Shown here piece by piece: positions 20,171-31,607 of a stretch of 64,000 nt of DNA; positions within the stretch are counted from its first letter, which is position 1, and every line of letters begins with the position of its first letter. A model generated the notes under the pieces. It did not search any database. It was not told the DNA's origin and saw only the letters and a program-made list of their open reading frames with translations. The DNA is from Corythucha ciliata (taxonomy: Eukaryota; Arthropoda; Insecta; Hemiptera; Tingidae). Location: positions 19,592,001 through 19,656,000 of the forward strand of contig CM075937.1 of the NCBI GenBank assembly GCA_038030265.1, read 5' to 3'. A program made the position numbers and the translations under genes.

Positions 20171-20309
20171 CGTCGAACGTATCAGTCCCGTGGAGATATG
20201 CTCAATTGACCAATGTATACGCGGTTTCCTTCCGGTTTCGCGGTCCCTCAAATTGGGTAAAAGTGTGCGTTTGCATTTGCCCTCGTATCATCGGCTTCGT
20301 CGATCTGAA

Positions 20310-20590
20310 AACTTCATGAGACTAGCAAACTAGCCTCTACTCTACTCATTCCATAACGGAACGATTTATCGAAAAGAAAATTCTGGAATGTCTGGATAAA
20401 TCAGGGATTAATAGTAATTTTGTTCTCAGGCAAAGCTATGACGGGGCCAGAAAGATGTCCGATGGATTCAAGAGCGTGCAGGCTGGGTGGAATAATGGCT
20501 AAAATGTGAAATTACCCCCTTCCCTTACCCCAACGAGATTTCAATCTGACCCCCTCCTAGGACAAATTCCTATTTACGCCACTGGCATCG
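20310..20590. repeat. inverted-duplication segment B, left arm
   Basis: About 280 bp matching the reverse complement of 23118-23385. Shared blocks include ccataacggaacgatttatc and aaagatgtccgat. Confidence 0.88.
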
Positions 20591-22284
20591 ACCTCCGAGT
20601 TAAACTTTGTGTTTTTACCCCTCACCGTTATGTTTCCTCAAGATTAAGTTCGCTTAAGCAAAGAGGCTATAGCTGTAAGCATGTCCCTCTATCAGTCTAT
20701 CTGCAATGTTGCTCAACACTTTTGTTTCAGTCTCACCCTAATTTAAGACCACGAAGGAACCCAGTAACTCACGGGAAAATCAGGAAAAAAAAAACTACCT
20801 ACCTACACACTTTATTTCTCAGGGCTAACGAGTTATTAAAATTGCCCATGTACTTTGAATAAACCGTCTCGAGGTAATAATAACCGCACTATCATGGAGC
20901 CGAGCGATTGAGATACATAACGCGCATTTCCATGATTATTACAGCCTTTACAATAATTTACTCCTTGTCTTGTCATCATGAAAAAAAAAAAAAAAAGTGT
21001 CGAAGATCGAAAGTGGGCGTTATGATGATGAGCCACCTTCTTCAAAACGAGCGCGATTTATCTTTTTTACTCGGCATAGGAAATTAAACGTCAATTAAAA
21101 ATACAGTAAGCTCGGTGCTGTCGTAATGTATTTACTTTCTACGGTGCGTAATATTATTCATAAAGGCGTTCTTCTTCTTAAGCACGGATCCAAGAAGGAA
21201 GATTTTTCTAAGGGTTTACCCCCCCCCCCCTCACTCATTGTACTCATACCATCTCATTTCTTGTTTTCAAGCCTTTTCTGTCCCTCTCATATTATTTCTT
21301 ATTTTTCCTTTTTGTGGCTGTGTGAACGGTTTACGCTCGTGTATCCCGCTTTATTTGAAGCTTCCACATAAGAAAGTTTTATTCATTGTCAGGAAGCGCC
21401 TCGAGCCTTCTTTATAACACGGGGTGTCGATCATCCAGAGTGGCTAATTGGTACAAGAGAGGTTCATTAACGAGGCCTTGTCCACTATAGTTGGGGTTCG
21501 CGCACTATCATGATCGATGACGGTAAATTGTTATCCATTCAATGGTTCAACCCCTTCCTGGCTGCTATACACGACCCTATTTATATTTATAGACAACAAT
21601 ATTATATATATTTATTTTTAATTTGACGATTTAACAACCTGTTAGTCGCCTGGTTTCTGGTTATGTAACCCCTACCATCCCTCCCTCCCCCTTCTAAACA
21701 AACCATCTCGGTTTTTTTTTCCGCTCCTATTCATAGCTAAGTCAAGTTTATGGAGTATTTATCATTCATAGGATCAACCTATAAATGTCATCTTGTAGTG
21801 CCTGAACAAGTGAGAGAGGTTGAGATGCATGAAAGTTTATAACGGCTGTGGCCCTAACTCTAATTAAATCACACCTTGAAGGAAAAAAAAAAAATCCTTG
21901 AGTCAAGAAATTGGCCATCAAGATTATATTTTCCTGCGGAGTGAACTGCAGTTAAAAGTTAGAGGAGAACAAAATTGAAGGTGTCCGTCACGTTCTTCTC
22001 ACGTCTTCCTAGGATTTATTGCGCTGCTGTTTCATGCATATTCGCGAGATGAAATATCTAGCTCATTCTTCAATAATTATCCTGTATCTTGCGTGAATGC
22101 GTTGTATGAAAATATGTTTGACTTAAAGATAGCCGTGAATTTTATACAATAAAATTTGATCATTTTATACAAGTGTACTGCCCTTTTCCACAGGGAAAAA
22201 TTAACAAAATTAAGGGAACCGTGAACGTTAAACTAACATTCGTTGTTCCGATTCTACATAATATAAACGTAGAAAAAAAATATT
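20591..22284. other. AT-rich spacer at the centre of the inverted duplication
   Basis: No coding frame with domain content, only poly-A and poly-C tracts. It separates the two arms and may be the older unduplicated loop. Confidence 0.45.
22271..22280 (-). terminator. Pol III terminator of tRNA-Tyr
   Basis: The minus strand carries a run of at least eight Ts within ten bases of the tRNA 3' end. Confidence 0.75.
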
Positions 22285-22376
22285 TCCTCCGGGCCGGATT
22301 TGAACCAGCGACCTATGGATTTCTGCCGCTCATTCCCAACTACAGTCCACCGCTCTACCAACTGAGCTACCAGAGG
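22285..22376 (-). tRNA. tRNA-Tyr(GTA) with intron
   Basis: A complete cloverleaf. The acceptor is CCUCUGG/CCGGAGG, followed by discriminator A. D arm is GCUC..GAGC. The anticodon stem is GUGGA/UCCAU with loop starting CUGUA (anticodon GUA), interrupted by an intron of about 19 nt placed after the base next to the anticodon. The T arm is GCUGG UUCAAAU CCGGC. CCA is not encoded. Introns in tRNA-Tyr are normal in animals. A run of eight Ts lies a few bases downstream on the minus strand as Pol III terminator. It should be a working gene decoding UAU/UAC. Confidence 0.93.
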
Positions 22377-22557
22377 AGTTACAAATTGAACTGCAAAGGG
22401 GTAATACACACTTTGTGTTAATCGATTGTTAAAAAAATCTAGTGTTGGCCTCTGTGAAATTTGTCAACTGGCCGGTCATTCGGTCAATTGTCTGAAAGAA
22501 TACGGAAACCCAGCCGTTCCAGAAGTAATCATGTTGAGAACATAAAATGTTTCGTTA

Positions 22558-22695
22558 GGCCCTGTTCACAAGCTCTATGTTTACGTTCTGTGGAAGTCTA
22601 TGCAGCCAAACAGATTTACTCCCTCGAAAAATGAAGCATTTTTATAGGTTGCATAAGCATCACACAACACAAACATAAAGCTTGTGAACAGGGCC
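22558..22695. mobile_element. 138-bp PIF/Harbinger-like MITE
   Basis: Left end GGCCCTGTTCACAAGCTCTA, right end reverse-complemented GGCCCTGTTCACAAGCTTTA, continuing with few mismatches to about 25 bp. TTA duplicated at 22555-22557 and 22696-22698. It is non-coding, and the termini resemble known PIF/Harbinger and Tourist ends. Confidence 0.9.
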
Positions 22696-22699
22696 TTAA

Positions 22700-23117
22700 T
22701 GTTTGACCCTCCCTCTTCTGTTCGCTGCCGGGTTTGTTTAAGCTGAACTTAATGGGAATCAAAGGCTACTTCAAAATGGAATCATAATACCGAATACAAT
22801 GCTTCTGGAATCAACTGGGGATTTGTAGTGATTTTTTCACCAGTTCAAGCCCTAACCCCCCCCCCCTCCACGTCGACCGATTTGGCCCAAATGCAATACC
22901 GACCGGTCTTATGACTACTGATTTTTGTGCCAAATCTCGTTCCGCTAAATTAATGTCTACGAGGGTTATCGTGCTAACAAGACCACACACTTTACTTCCA
23001 CCCCGGGGGGGCCACCCCCTTCCCCTTGACTTTTTCAAAGAATTAAAATTGGAATCAAAGGCTGCTCCAATATGGAGTATTCGTACCGAATATGATGCTT
23101 CTAGAATGAGCTGGTGA
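22700..23117. repeat. dispersed repeat, inverted copy at 47.93-48.55 kb
   Basis: Shares blocks such as aatcaaaggctacttcaaaa and gtagtgattttttcaccag, read in the opposite orientation at 48.0-48.55 kb. It contains internal near-duplicates of the ggaatcaaaggct motif. No gene. Confidence 0.8.
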
Positions 23118-23385
23118 CAGTGGCGTAGGTAGGAATTTGTCCTAAGGGAGGATCAGATTGAAATCTCGTTATGATGAGGGGAGGGGGTATTTCACATTTT
23201 AGCCATCATTCCATGCAGCCTGCACCCTCTTGAATCTATCGGACATCTTTCTGGCCCCATCATAGCCTTGCCCGAGAACAAAATTACTATTAATCCCTGA
23301 TTCAACCAGACATTCCAGAATTTGAAATTCGATAAATCGTTCCGTTATGGAATGAGTAGAGTAGAGACTAGTCTGCTAGCCATGG
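23118..23385. repeat. inverted-duplication segment B, right arm
   Basis: Reverse complement of 20310-20590. Differences are single bases and a few short indels. Confidence 0.88.
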
Positions 23386-24059
23386 GTGTAGCCAGAGGGG
23401 GGCAGAGGTGGGCAGTTGCCCTCCCCTAAACTCAAAAGAGCAGATTTAGTGGGACCCCCAGATACCCCCAAAAAGGATTCTAACATTTAAAATCCAACAG
23501 GTACATTTTCTTCCATCAAAATTTTCTCAGATCCTGGCTCAGCAATAAACCAATTTCTCGAATTTCGCTCACGAAAACACCAATTTTTTTTTTTCAATGA
23601 AAACAAATTTTGTGGGGTGGCATAATTCAACAAATTCCTCTGTTTTCGCTGTCTTAAAACCAATTTTTTGCGGATATTTCTCTCCGAAAAAAACCTTTTT
23701 TTCTTCTTCGGACGGATTACTTCATTTAACGATTTCGCTGATTTTTCGCACAAAAAAAACACACATTTTTGCAAGATTTGGCTCACTTTAAAATACATTT
23801 CATGGATATTTCTAGCTGAACAACCGATTTCCGGAATTTTTATTGCCAGCAAACCAATTTCTCTGGGTAATCCAAGCGAGGATCGGTGTCTGAATTGAGT
23901 CGAAATTTGTTTGCCGGCCTCAAAAATCCCCGAAATTGGTCGTTCATTGAGTCAAATCTGAGAAATTTAGACGCGAAAAGCCAACGCCTTGGGCAAAATG
24001 TACGCGAAAAGCGACGCCAAGGGCAAAACTTACGCTAAACGCTTCATCAAGGGCAATTT
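23386..24059. repeat. dispersed repeat plus decayed ~30-bp units
   Basis: The first 110 bp (ggtgtagccagagggg...gggcagttgccctcccc) recurs inverted at 38.39-38.50 kb. The rest is degenerate aaaccaatttc.cgaattt units. The reading frames on both strands are repeat translations. Confidence 0.65.
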
Positions 24060-24560
24060 TATAATGAAATAGTCCATTTCATTGAAAAAACTTGTCAGTT
24101 TCACAACGAAATTGTTAATCGTCAGTTTTATGAGGAAATTGCCATTTTACTTCCATGTTCTTCATGATGAAATTGCCATTTTTTAGGGAATTTTCAATTT
24201 TATACGGAAATTGTTAGTTTGATTAGGAAATTGTGAATTTCTAGGAGAAATCGTTTCTAAAAATTGTTAATTTTATGAGAAAATTGTCGATATCACGAGG
24301 AAATTGCGATTTTTTTTTTTAGAGAATTGTCAATTAGAAGCAGAAATTGTCAATTTTCTATGAAGTATGGCAGTAGGTATTATAAGATAATAGTCAAGTT
24401 TATGGAAATGTTTTAAATTTTATGGGAACATTTTCAATCTTATGAGGAAACTGTCAGTTTTTTTTAAAGAAATGTGTAACATTTTACGAGGAAACTGCCA
24501 ATTTTGTGAGGAAATTGCCATTTTTGAGGGCGGTTTTCAATTTCATGAACAATTGTCAAT
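24060..24560. repeat. decayed 20-bp repeat, GAAATTGTCAATTTTATGAG type
   Basis: Many units of gtcaattttatgaggaaatt with substitutions, spacing near 20 bp. Same unit as the clean array at 455-538. Confidence 0.8.
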
Positions 24561-25100
24561 TAGCACTTTACTGGGTTTTTAGGACCTAATGATACTGGGG
24601 ACACGGTGTATTTACTCTTTTTAGCCGCGAATTTTTCTCAAGATAATCGTGAATTTTCTCAATTTGAGCCAGCAGAATAGCGCTTTCGGGGGCTCAATCG
24701 AATATTCGGCCCGCAGTCTTTGCTGATATCACTTGCAACGTTGTATTCTCCAGGTCGGATGAACAGGAATTTGTAGAAAGTAGCCAAATCGCTGTCCTAC
24801 CGTCCGACCAGTTCACATACCTACATCCATGGATAACCTAAAAATCCTCAGTTTCCCGTATTTAAGCTTCTCGGGCACCTCGGTACGCTACTTAGTGGGG
24901 TCTGTAGTCCAAGGAACCATGGACGCACGCGGACGTTTTCGGGCTGCTTGAAGCCGAGAAAATCTGCTACACGTAACTTCAACGAGAAACGCTCATTTTT
25001 GGAGATTTTATGAGGCTCTTTAGAACGTTGGTAGTAGTGCCCCTTCGTTCGCATACTTGTAGCTCTTGATCTATCCCCCATATCCCCCCCGTACCTGCGC
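24560..25100. repeat. inverted-duplication segment A, right arm
   Basis: Reverse complement of 19240-19820. The 130-codon minus-strand frame here is not conserved in the partner, so it is not a gene. Confidence 0.88.
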
Positions 25101-25489
25101 CCCTGGAGTTTTGTAGTGATTTTAGTGCATTTCATTCTGAAAATGCACTGTGGGTCTCGTCGTGATGGTGGCAAATATGAATTCCAGAGACCACTAAATT
25201 TGTGTTCTAGAGGTTCTGAAACATGGGAAAAACATGTCAAGACCCATGTTTGCCACCATCACGACGAGACCAATATTTCAGACTGAAATGCACAAAAAGA
25301 TTTTCGCGGGTTCGACTCTGATATAAACCAACTCATGGTGGTGAGGTAGGGGTGGGTTTGCTCTAAAACCCAATCCTGAGGAACCAAGTTTCACGAATTT
25401 GGCTTTCAGAAACACCAATTATCCGGATTTGGCTCGCACTAAAATCAACATCGTGGGGTTGGCTCATTAAATATCACTTTGTGCGTTTG
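25101..25489. repeat. short inverted repeat and decayed repeat units
   Basis: Contains a small inverted repeat: gcactgtgggtctcgtcgtg near 25146 and its approximate complement (cacgacgagacc) near 25260, about 110 bp apart. Then units of the TTGGCTC family. Confidence 0.6.
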
Positions 25490-25640
25490 TAGGGGTGACC
25501 AGATGTAAAAGTGGTTTCCGAGGACGCCTGGCACGAGAAGTAGGACAATAGTACACACAAGTAGAAAGCTTAAATACAAGAACAACTACTAATCATTGAT
25601 CCGCCCACACATTCCAGCGATTCAGGTAGGAAATTAGGTT
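25490..25640. repeat. inverted-duplication segment C, right arm
   Basis: Reverse complement of the 15230-15415 segment, including aggggtgaccagatgtaaaa and the ggtaggaaattaggttttg junction to the next repeat family. Confidence 0.78.
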
Positions 25641-26920
25641 TTGAAAGAATGAAAACCATGAAACTGGGATTTGAAACAACAAAATCTATGAAATTATGGT
25701 TTTTGGATGAGCGAAGTCCGCGAATTAGGTTTTGAAAGAGCGAAACATGGGTTCGTGAGAGCCAAAATGACAAAATTTTGTGTGATCGAGCCAAATCCAT
25801 GAATTTGCTTTTTGAAAGAGCTAAATTTGTTCTTCGAACTAGCGAAATATTTTTTTAAAAAGTCAAGGGACACGAAATTTGTTTTTTTGTTTTAAATAAA
25901 TGTACGCGAAATTAGGGTTTGCGATAGCAAAATCTGTGATATCGTTCATGAGAGAGCAAAAGTCCTCGGTCAAATTTGAGTTCAAGCTGCCAAAATCCCA
26001 AAATTTGTTTTTTCGATGTTAGCTTTTCGATTTGGTCAAAGCCGAGCGACTGTGGACTCCAGAAAGAGCCAAACCTACGATATTTGGCCAGTAAAATAAC
26101 CTAAATCTGTGAAATTGTGATTGAAATGAGCCAAATTCACGAAATTAGGTTTTTAAAGAAAATAAATCAGCAAAATTTGGGGGTTATAAGACCCAAATTG
26201 ACGAAAAGGATTGGAATATGCCAAATTCGGGAATTCAGATTTTTAAAGAGCCAAATTCATTTTCCGAATTGGCCAAACCTGCAAAACTGATTTCCAGTAA
26301 GATCTAAAACCAAGAAATTGGAAGGTTGCCAAAACCTGAAGGTTGAGGTTTGAGGTTGAAGGGGGTTGGAAAGGTTGGTTGTTTTGAAGATGCCAAATGT
26401 GAAACATTGAATGTTGAAACATGAAAAATCGACGGCGAAATTGTAGATTGAAAAAGCCAAAACCACAAGAATTCCGTTTTTTCGTCATTATTATTATTTT
26501 TTGTTTACCAAATTTTGCTGTTGAATTACCCGAAACCGTGAAACATATTTTACAAAGAGGCAAAGCCACGAAATTGTGTTTTCCATCTTGCGAAATTTCC
26601 CAAATCTGGGTTTAAAGGAGCGAATTCAACGAAATTGGGTTCTGAAATAGCGAAAGTTCGTAAAATTGGTTGTTTAGAGAGCAAACCCCACGTAATTTTG
26701 GATTTGAAAGCGAGAAAATCAGCACAAGTGGTCCACGGTCCACATCAACATTTGGATCGGAATAAAACCAGTTTGACGGGATTGTCTCTTCAAAAATCCA
26801 TTTTCGCGGCGAATTTAGTCGTTGAAAAAAACCAAAAAACCAACATTTTTGCGAGCAAGGAGGTATTCATCAGAAAGACAACTTTTTGGAGTTTCTACCT
26901 CCGAGAAAACAATTTCTAAG
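25640..26920. repeat. decayed ~30-bp repeat, CCAAATTCACGAAATTAGGTTTT type
   Basis: Degenerate units of gagccaaattcacgaaattaggtttt.aaa, spacing about 28-33 bp. This is the reverse-complement family of 14.7-15.24 kb and belongs to the right arm of the inverted duplication. Confidence 0.78.
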
Positions 26921-27353
26921 GGGCCTGGCTCTGTACAGAATCAAATTCGCTGAGTTGGCACACTCCAAAACCCTTCTTTTTGGTGGTTTTGACCTTCGAA
27001 TACAAAAAAAAATTCTCGTGATTCAGTGTTGTGTCAAGACTCTTCGTTGGACTTCAGAGCTGCCGCCTGGATGAAAATGTGTGCGCCCGGAAAACGTTGG
27101 ATTCACGAGGACCACCCTTTCAACGGCTCGCCTGGGGGAAATTTTCTCTATTTTGGCGGTAATATGTTCATTCGGCCAGTGATTACTGCTTAAGAGGGGA
27201 GGGGAGATCAGATGACTAGGAATTTAAATGAATATCTCAAAAACGTATAATCATCAATTCTGGTAAAAAAAAAATTACAGGAAATATATGCAGGAACAGC
27301 TAAAAACAAACTTGAAAGAACAAAGAAAAATTATGTAAGCCGTTCATGTTGAT
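26921..27353. other. intergenic, 3' of the ankyrin gene
   Basis: No feature recognised. I do not see a canonical AATAAA on the minus strand just after the ankyrin stop codon, so the polyadenylation site is unknown. Confidence 0.4.
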
Positions 27354-29250
27354 TCAGTCCTTGGCTCGCTGAACATCGTCAACCGACTGTCCTTTGGAAT
27401 TGCGAACCTTTACGACAAGATCGCGATTCTCATTCGACTCGATCATGTCACTTGCGCTCCCCTGTTCAAACATGGCTTTCACAGTCTTCAAAAGAACAGC
27501 CGTTTCACAGTCTTTCGCGTTGTTATCCAAGCAGATCGCCAGAGGAGTTTTCCCCGATTTAGCGGTTTGAACGTCAAAAGCGGCACCGCTCATCAGGAGA
27601 TGGCGAACGATGGCTGCGTAGTTGAATTTAGCGGCGTAGTGTAGAGCGGTGGTACGGCCCGCTGGTGCGAAATTAACGTCGGCGCCACTTTCAATAAGTA
27701 TGGCGACGATGTCGAGACTGTTTCTGACGACGGCGAACTGTAGCGGTGTACCGAGTTTAACGCTTCGACAGTCAAGGATAGCTCCGCTCGCGATACACTT
27801 TTTCAGTTGGGTTAAATTGTGGGCCTTGATGAGTTGGAAAAGTTCCGACTGCCGTTGAAGAAGTGTTACCATCGGGATATTTTCGTGGTCTGCTGCGTGT
27901 TGCAATGGTGGACGACCCTCGAATTTTTCGTCAAAAGCCGCCCCTTGCTTTATTAGCATTTCGGCTATTTTTGTTTTTCTAACAAATATACTTTCAGAAA
28001 ACGGTTGAAAAGTCACTGCAGCACTGATCAGAAGCGACCATCTGTGGTGAGGGAGAGTATCAATTATTGCTCCGTTGTTGACAAGAGTCCGATAGATTTG
28101 TATGAAACCAGAAAACGCAGCGGTGTGAATAGCAGTTAAACCGTAAAAGGAGACGATGTTGGGATCTGCGCCCGATTTTACCAAGAGTTCCACGATTTTC
28201 ACACTGCCACACATAACTGCAAAGAACAACGGGGTTTGTCCAACGCCATCTGTAACGTTAACATTGTCTCCTCGATCTAAAAAGTACCTCACGTCATCGA
28301 TGTAATTAGTTAGAGAAGCAACGTGAAGCGGCGTCGCACCACCGAAGCTCGGAACCAAATATGATTGAAGACAATCAGGAGTTCGGCTTCTCATCACAAC
28401 TGACGAGCTTCCATTTGCCTGAATGATTAACCTTTTCACTTTTTTCCTCTTCATGAAAATCGCCATGTCCAGAGGAGTGTGACCTTCAATTGTTTTAGCG
28501 TGAACATTGGAGCCGCATCGAAGCAAAAGGTGCACTGTTTCGGATCCACTGCCAAAGACTGCTGCATGAAGAGCTGTTGCATTACGCCCATTGGTGATAT
28601 TAACGTCAGACTTCTTTTTTATTAACAATTTTGCAGCACGGCAACTCCGGGAAGCGCATGCTATGATCAGAGGTGTGTTTCCGTCGGAATCCTGAGAATT
28701 GATGTCGGCCCCTAACTCAACAAGCCTACCGCAAATCTCTGGAAGATTTTGATGAGCGGCTTGATGAAGTGGAGTTATTTTATAAGGATAAATTGGCACT
28801 CGAGGGTCGGCTCCATTATCCATAAGTAGACTGATCAACGGTAGATTTCTATTTTTAATAGCAACGTAAAGTGCGGTCACATTGGTAATTGCTGGAAAAA
28901 GTACCCCAAAACTCCCGCAGCGACTGTTGACGTTTGCTCCTTTGGAAATCAGAAATTTGATGATATCGAGTTTCTTTATTGTTTCGAAGTCCGGAGGCCC
29001 AAATAAGATGCAGGCGTAAACTAATGGCGTGAGTCCAGGCGCGTTGTTCAGTGTTACCTCCGTGTCCACTGAAGGGTTCGAGAAGTACTGGCGAAGGAAG
29101 TCAATGTGATTCTGTTCGATAGCTTTGAAGACGGGGGAAGAATCAGTTTCACCCACGCATCCATACGCGCTAAAACCAGCAGAAACTGAACCCCAGTAAA
29201 TGGATTCTAATTTGGCCAGGTTCCCGAGAAAGTCAGTCTCCTGAATCAAC
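27354..29250 (-). CDS. ankyrin-repeat protein, terminal exon (partial)
   Basis: A 632-codon open exon ending in TGA at 27356-27354. About 14 ankyrin repeats run almost without gap, with the usual G-TPLH-A and LL--GAD-N patterns (for example ITPLHQAAHQNLPEICGRLV, GADINSQDSDGNTPLIIACA, GQTPLFFAVMCGSVKIVELL, TTALHYAAKFNYAAIVRHLL). Two spacings are longer, near residues 30 and 440. There is no ATG at the start. The exon begins right after a good acceptor (TTTGCAATTTGCAG/GTTGAT, minus strand), so one or more 5' exons lie beyond 29.25 kb and were not found. No transmembrane, DEATH or SOCS domain is visible in this exon. Ankyrin arrays mediate protein binding. The partner is unknown, and the function should not be guessed. 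Confidence 0.85.
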
Positions 29251-29837
29251 CTGCAAATTGCAAAGAAATCACTGTAACAGTGTCTGCGTGTGAAGCCCCC
29301 TTGACCATTTGTGGCTTAAAAATGGCTAAACTAACAGTTCGCAACATAAACTGGACCAAAACTTACGATTCGTCCCCTGGAAATTGTCCAAGTGACTATA
29401 TCATTTACTATAATAGACTATATCTGTTTTTCCGGTAGAAAGTTCTGGATTCAGGGGCTAAATTATCGGATATCATTATTGTTTTTTTGTTTTTTTTTTT
29501 AATGAAATCGCCAAACACCAAATTCCCCCAGAGCCTTGAGCAGATCTCAGACACTGCAATAAAATATCCGGTTTTTCATTTCTAATAACCAGAGACAGTG
29601 GGCTTTCAGGCTATATTGTTTTATACCAGAAAAAATTAAGACTTAGGGAACGCAGGCGCATAACCACCCCTGCTCAAATTACTCGCAAGAGCCAGATAGC
29701 TCAACTTGCTTCCTCCGCCCCAAAAAATGACCAAATTAACTGGCTATCCGAGCAATTATTCGGGCCACAGTGGAGCGGAAAAATAATGCTGAAACCAAGG
29801 ACAACGCGAAATGGTCAGTTTTGGTCACTTCGAGGGG
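29251..29837. other. intron or upstream sequence of the ankyrin gene
   Basis: Begins with the acceptor of the ankyrin exon (minus strand) and otherwise holds AT-rich DNA with poly-T. I could not find a convincing upstream exon here. Confidence 0.45.
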
Positions 29838-31110
29838 GGGCAGACTCCCCCTGAGCAGCTATTTGGCCTTGACTTTTAAAAGCCTTCAGTTCTCAATTCT
29901 CCATGGTCGGAGGTTTTGGGGCGTAGCCAGACTTTCTTCATCCAGGGGGGGGGGGCAGAAGATATTCATTAAAAACTAACATCCCCGTTGGGAATCGGTT
30001 TTAGCCTTCTATTCTTGATTCTGTCTGGGAGACGTAACAATCCAACAATTTTTAACCAAAAACTAACGATTAGTAACTCAAAATTCACGTTTTTTACACC
30101 CATAACTGAAGATTTCACTCTATTACTGAATATTTTAATGCAAAACTGACGATTTTACTTTACGCCAAAGCCGAATTGTTACTTGTAAACTAAAGATTTC
30201 ACAGTACAAACGGGTGGTTTTAAAACACAAGGATTTATCCCAAAATTGATGATCTCACCCTAAAACTGGCAGGTTTAACCCAAACTGAGGAAAAACGATT
30301 GATCTGACCAAAACAGACCATTTGCATTAGAAACTGCCGATTTTATCCCTCATCAAGTTGCGATTTCACTCTCCAAAAACGTACAATTTCTTGACGTGTT
30401 CCCTCCCCCCCAACTGAAGATGTAACTACAAAACTGGCAATTCCAATCGAAAACTAAATTTTTTTATTCCATTTCAAAAATGAATATTTTGTTCGCGAAA
30501 CAAAGATTTTCCCCCAAAATTGGATTTTTTACTCCAAAACTGACAATGTCACATTGTTTTTCCCCAAAACTGATGATTTAAGGCCAAAACGGACGACTCT
30601 GACTTGAAAACCGGCGGTTTCACCACAAAACTGACGAAAATGTGAGGATTTTAATACCAAAACAGACGATTTAACGCCTAACCCAAGCTGACGTGTTGCT
30701 CCATAACTGATGACGTCACTAAAAAATTGGCAATTTTTACACCAAAACCAAATTTGACGGTTTAAAACCTCAAAAATGAATCTTTTAACTCCCCCCCTCC
30801 CATTGGTTATTTTACCACAAAACTGGCTGTTTCAATCCCAAAACTTACGATTTCACCCCAAAAACTTTCCTAAACTGACGATTTTTCCCAAAAACGGGTG
30901 GTTCCCCCCCCCCCCAATAGGAAATTTTACCTCAAAACTGACAATATCACAGCAAAACTGGCGATTTTCAGTAACCAGATGATTTGACGCCAAACCTAAC
31001 GAGTCTGCCTTAAAAACTGACGATTTCAAGCCAAAGCTGACGTCTAGTATAAAAACTGAATATTTCACTACAGTACTGGTGATTTTACTGTTAGATTGTG
31101 GTCATGACAT
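29838..31110. repeat. direct segmental duplicate, copy 1 (partner 36025-37330)
   Basis: Aligns colinearly with 36025-37330 at roughly 75-80% by eye. Shared blocks include gctatttggccttgac, cagttctcaattc, taaccaaa and aactgaagatgt. The body is made of degenerate ccaaaactgacgattttac units of about 21 bp. Position 30064-30066 (TAA) is the empty site of the MITE inserted in copy 2. Confidence 0.85.
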
Positions 31111-31414
31111 AACCAGTCTGTGCCTTAACCCTCTCCCCCATAGACGAATCTAGGGTGGGGGGGGGGTAACATCAGAATTACCCGAGCTGGTCAAATCGCT
31201 CTAAACATAGGGCTGGTGGTGAGGGGGGAAGGGGTGGGGTTTCGATAGCCCCATCACAAGAGGTGTAGGTACCAGATAAGCCCTTGCCCCACCATACCAT
31301 ATCGAGGTGTCCTCAAACCCATCACCCCCTCCACCATTTCGTTTTCTTCCTTTGTTTATTATTTATTTTATAAAGAAAACCCCTTAAGCGGCCCCACACA
31401 CGCACAATAAATAA
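31111..31414. other. gene-free flank of the Mutator-like element
   Basis: Contains G and C homopolymers and the left target site of the element. Nothing else recognised. Confidence 0.4.
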
Positions 31415-31423
31415 TTAAATATT

Positions 31424-31449
31424 ACTTGACGTTCGGGAGCACCCTTGGC
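31424..31449. repeat. left terminal inverted repeat of the MULE
   Basis: 26 bases identical to the reverse complement of 34227-34252. Confidence 0.95.
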
Positions 31450-31607
31450 TGTCTGTTATCACCGGCTTGTCATCTTTGTTATCTCCGTTTTTTTGTTCGA
31501 GCCACGATCCGAGTGAAAATATGATATTTCCTATTTTCTAGTTGTTTCTCTTAAGTTTTTAGGTCCTTGCTGTTTGTTAACACTCCTGTCCTTCAGTTTA
31601 ATAAGTA

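Noticed and set aside
23487..23852. 121-codon minus-strand frame rich in Lys/Phe
   Set aside because: Translation of the degenerate aaaccaatttc repeat; no domain and no splice signals.
24848..25240. 130-codon minus-strand frame
   Set aside because: It lies across an inverted-duplication segment and a small inverted repeat; the partner at 19.24-19.82 kb does not keep the frame.
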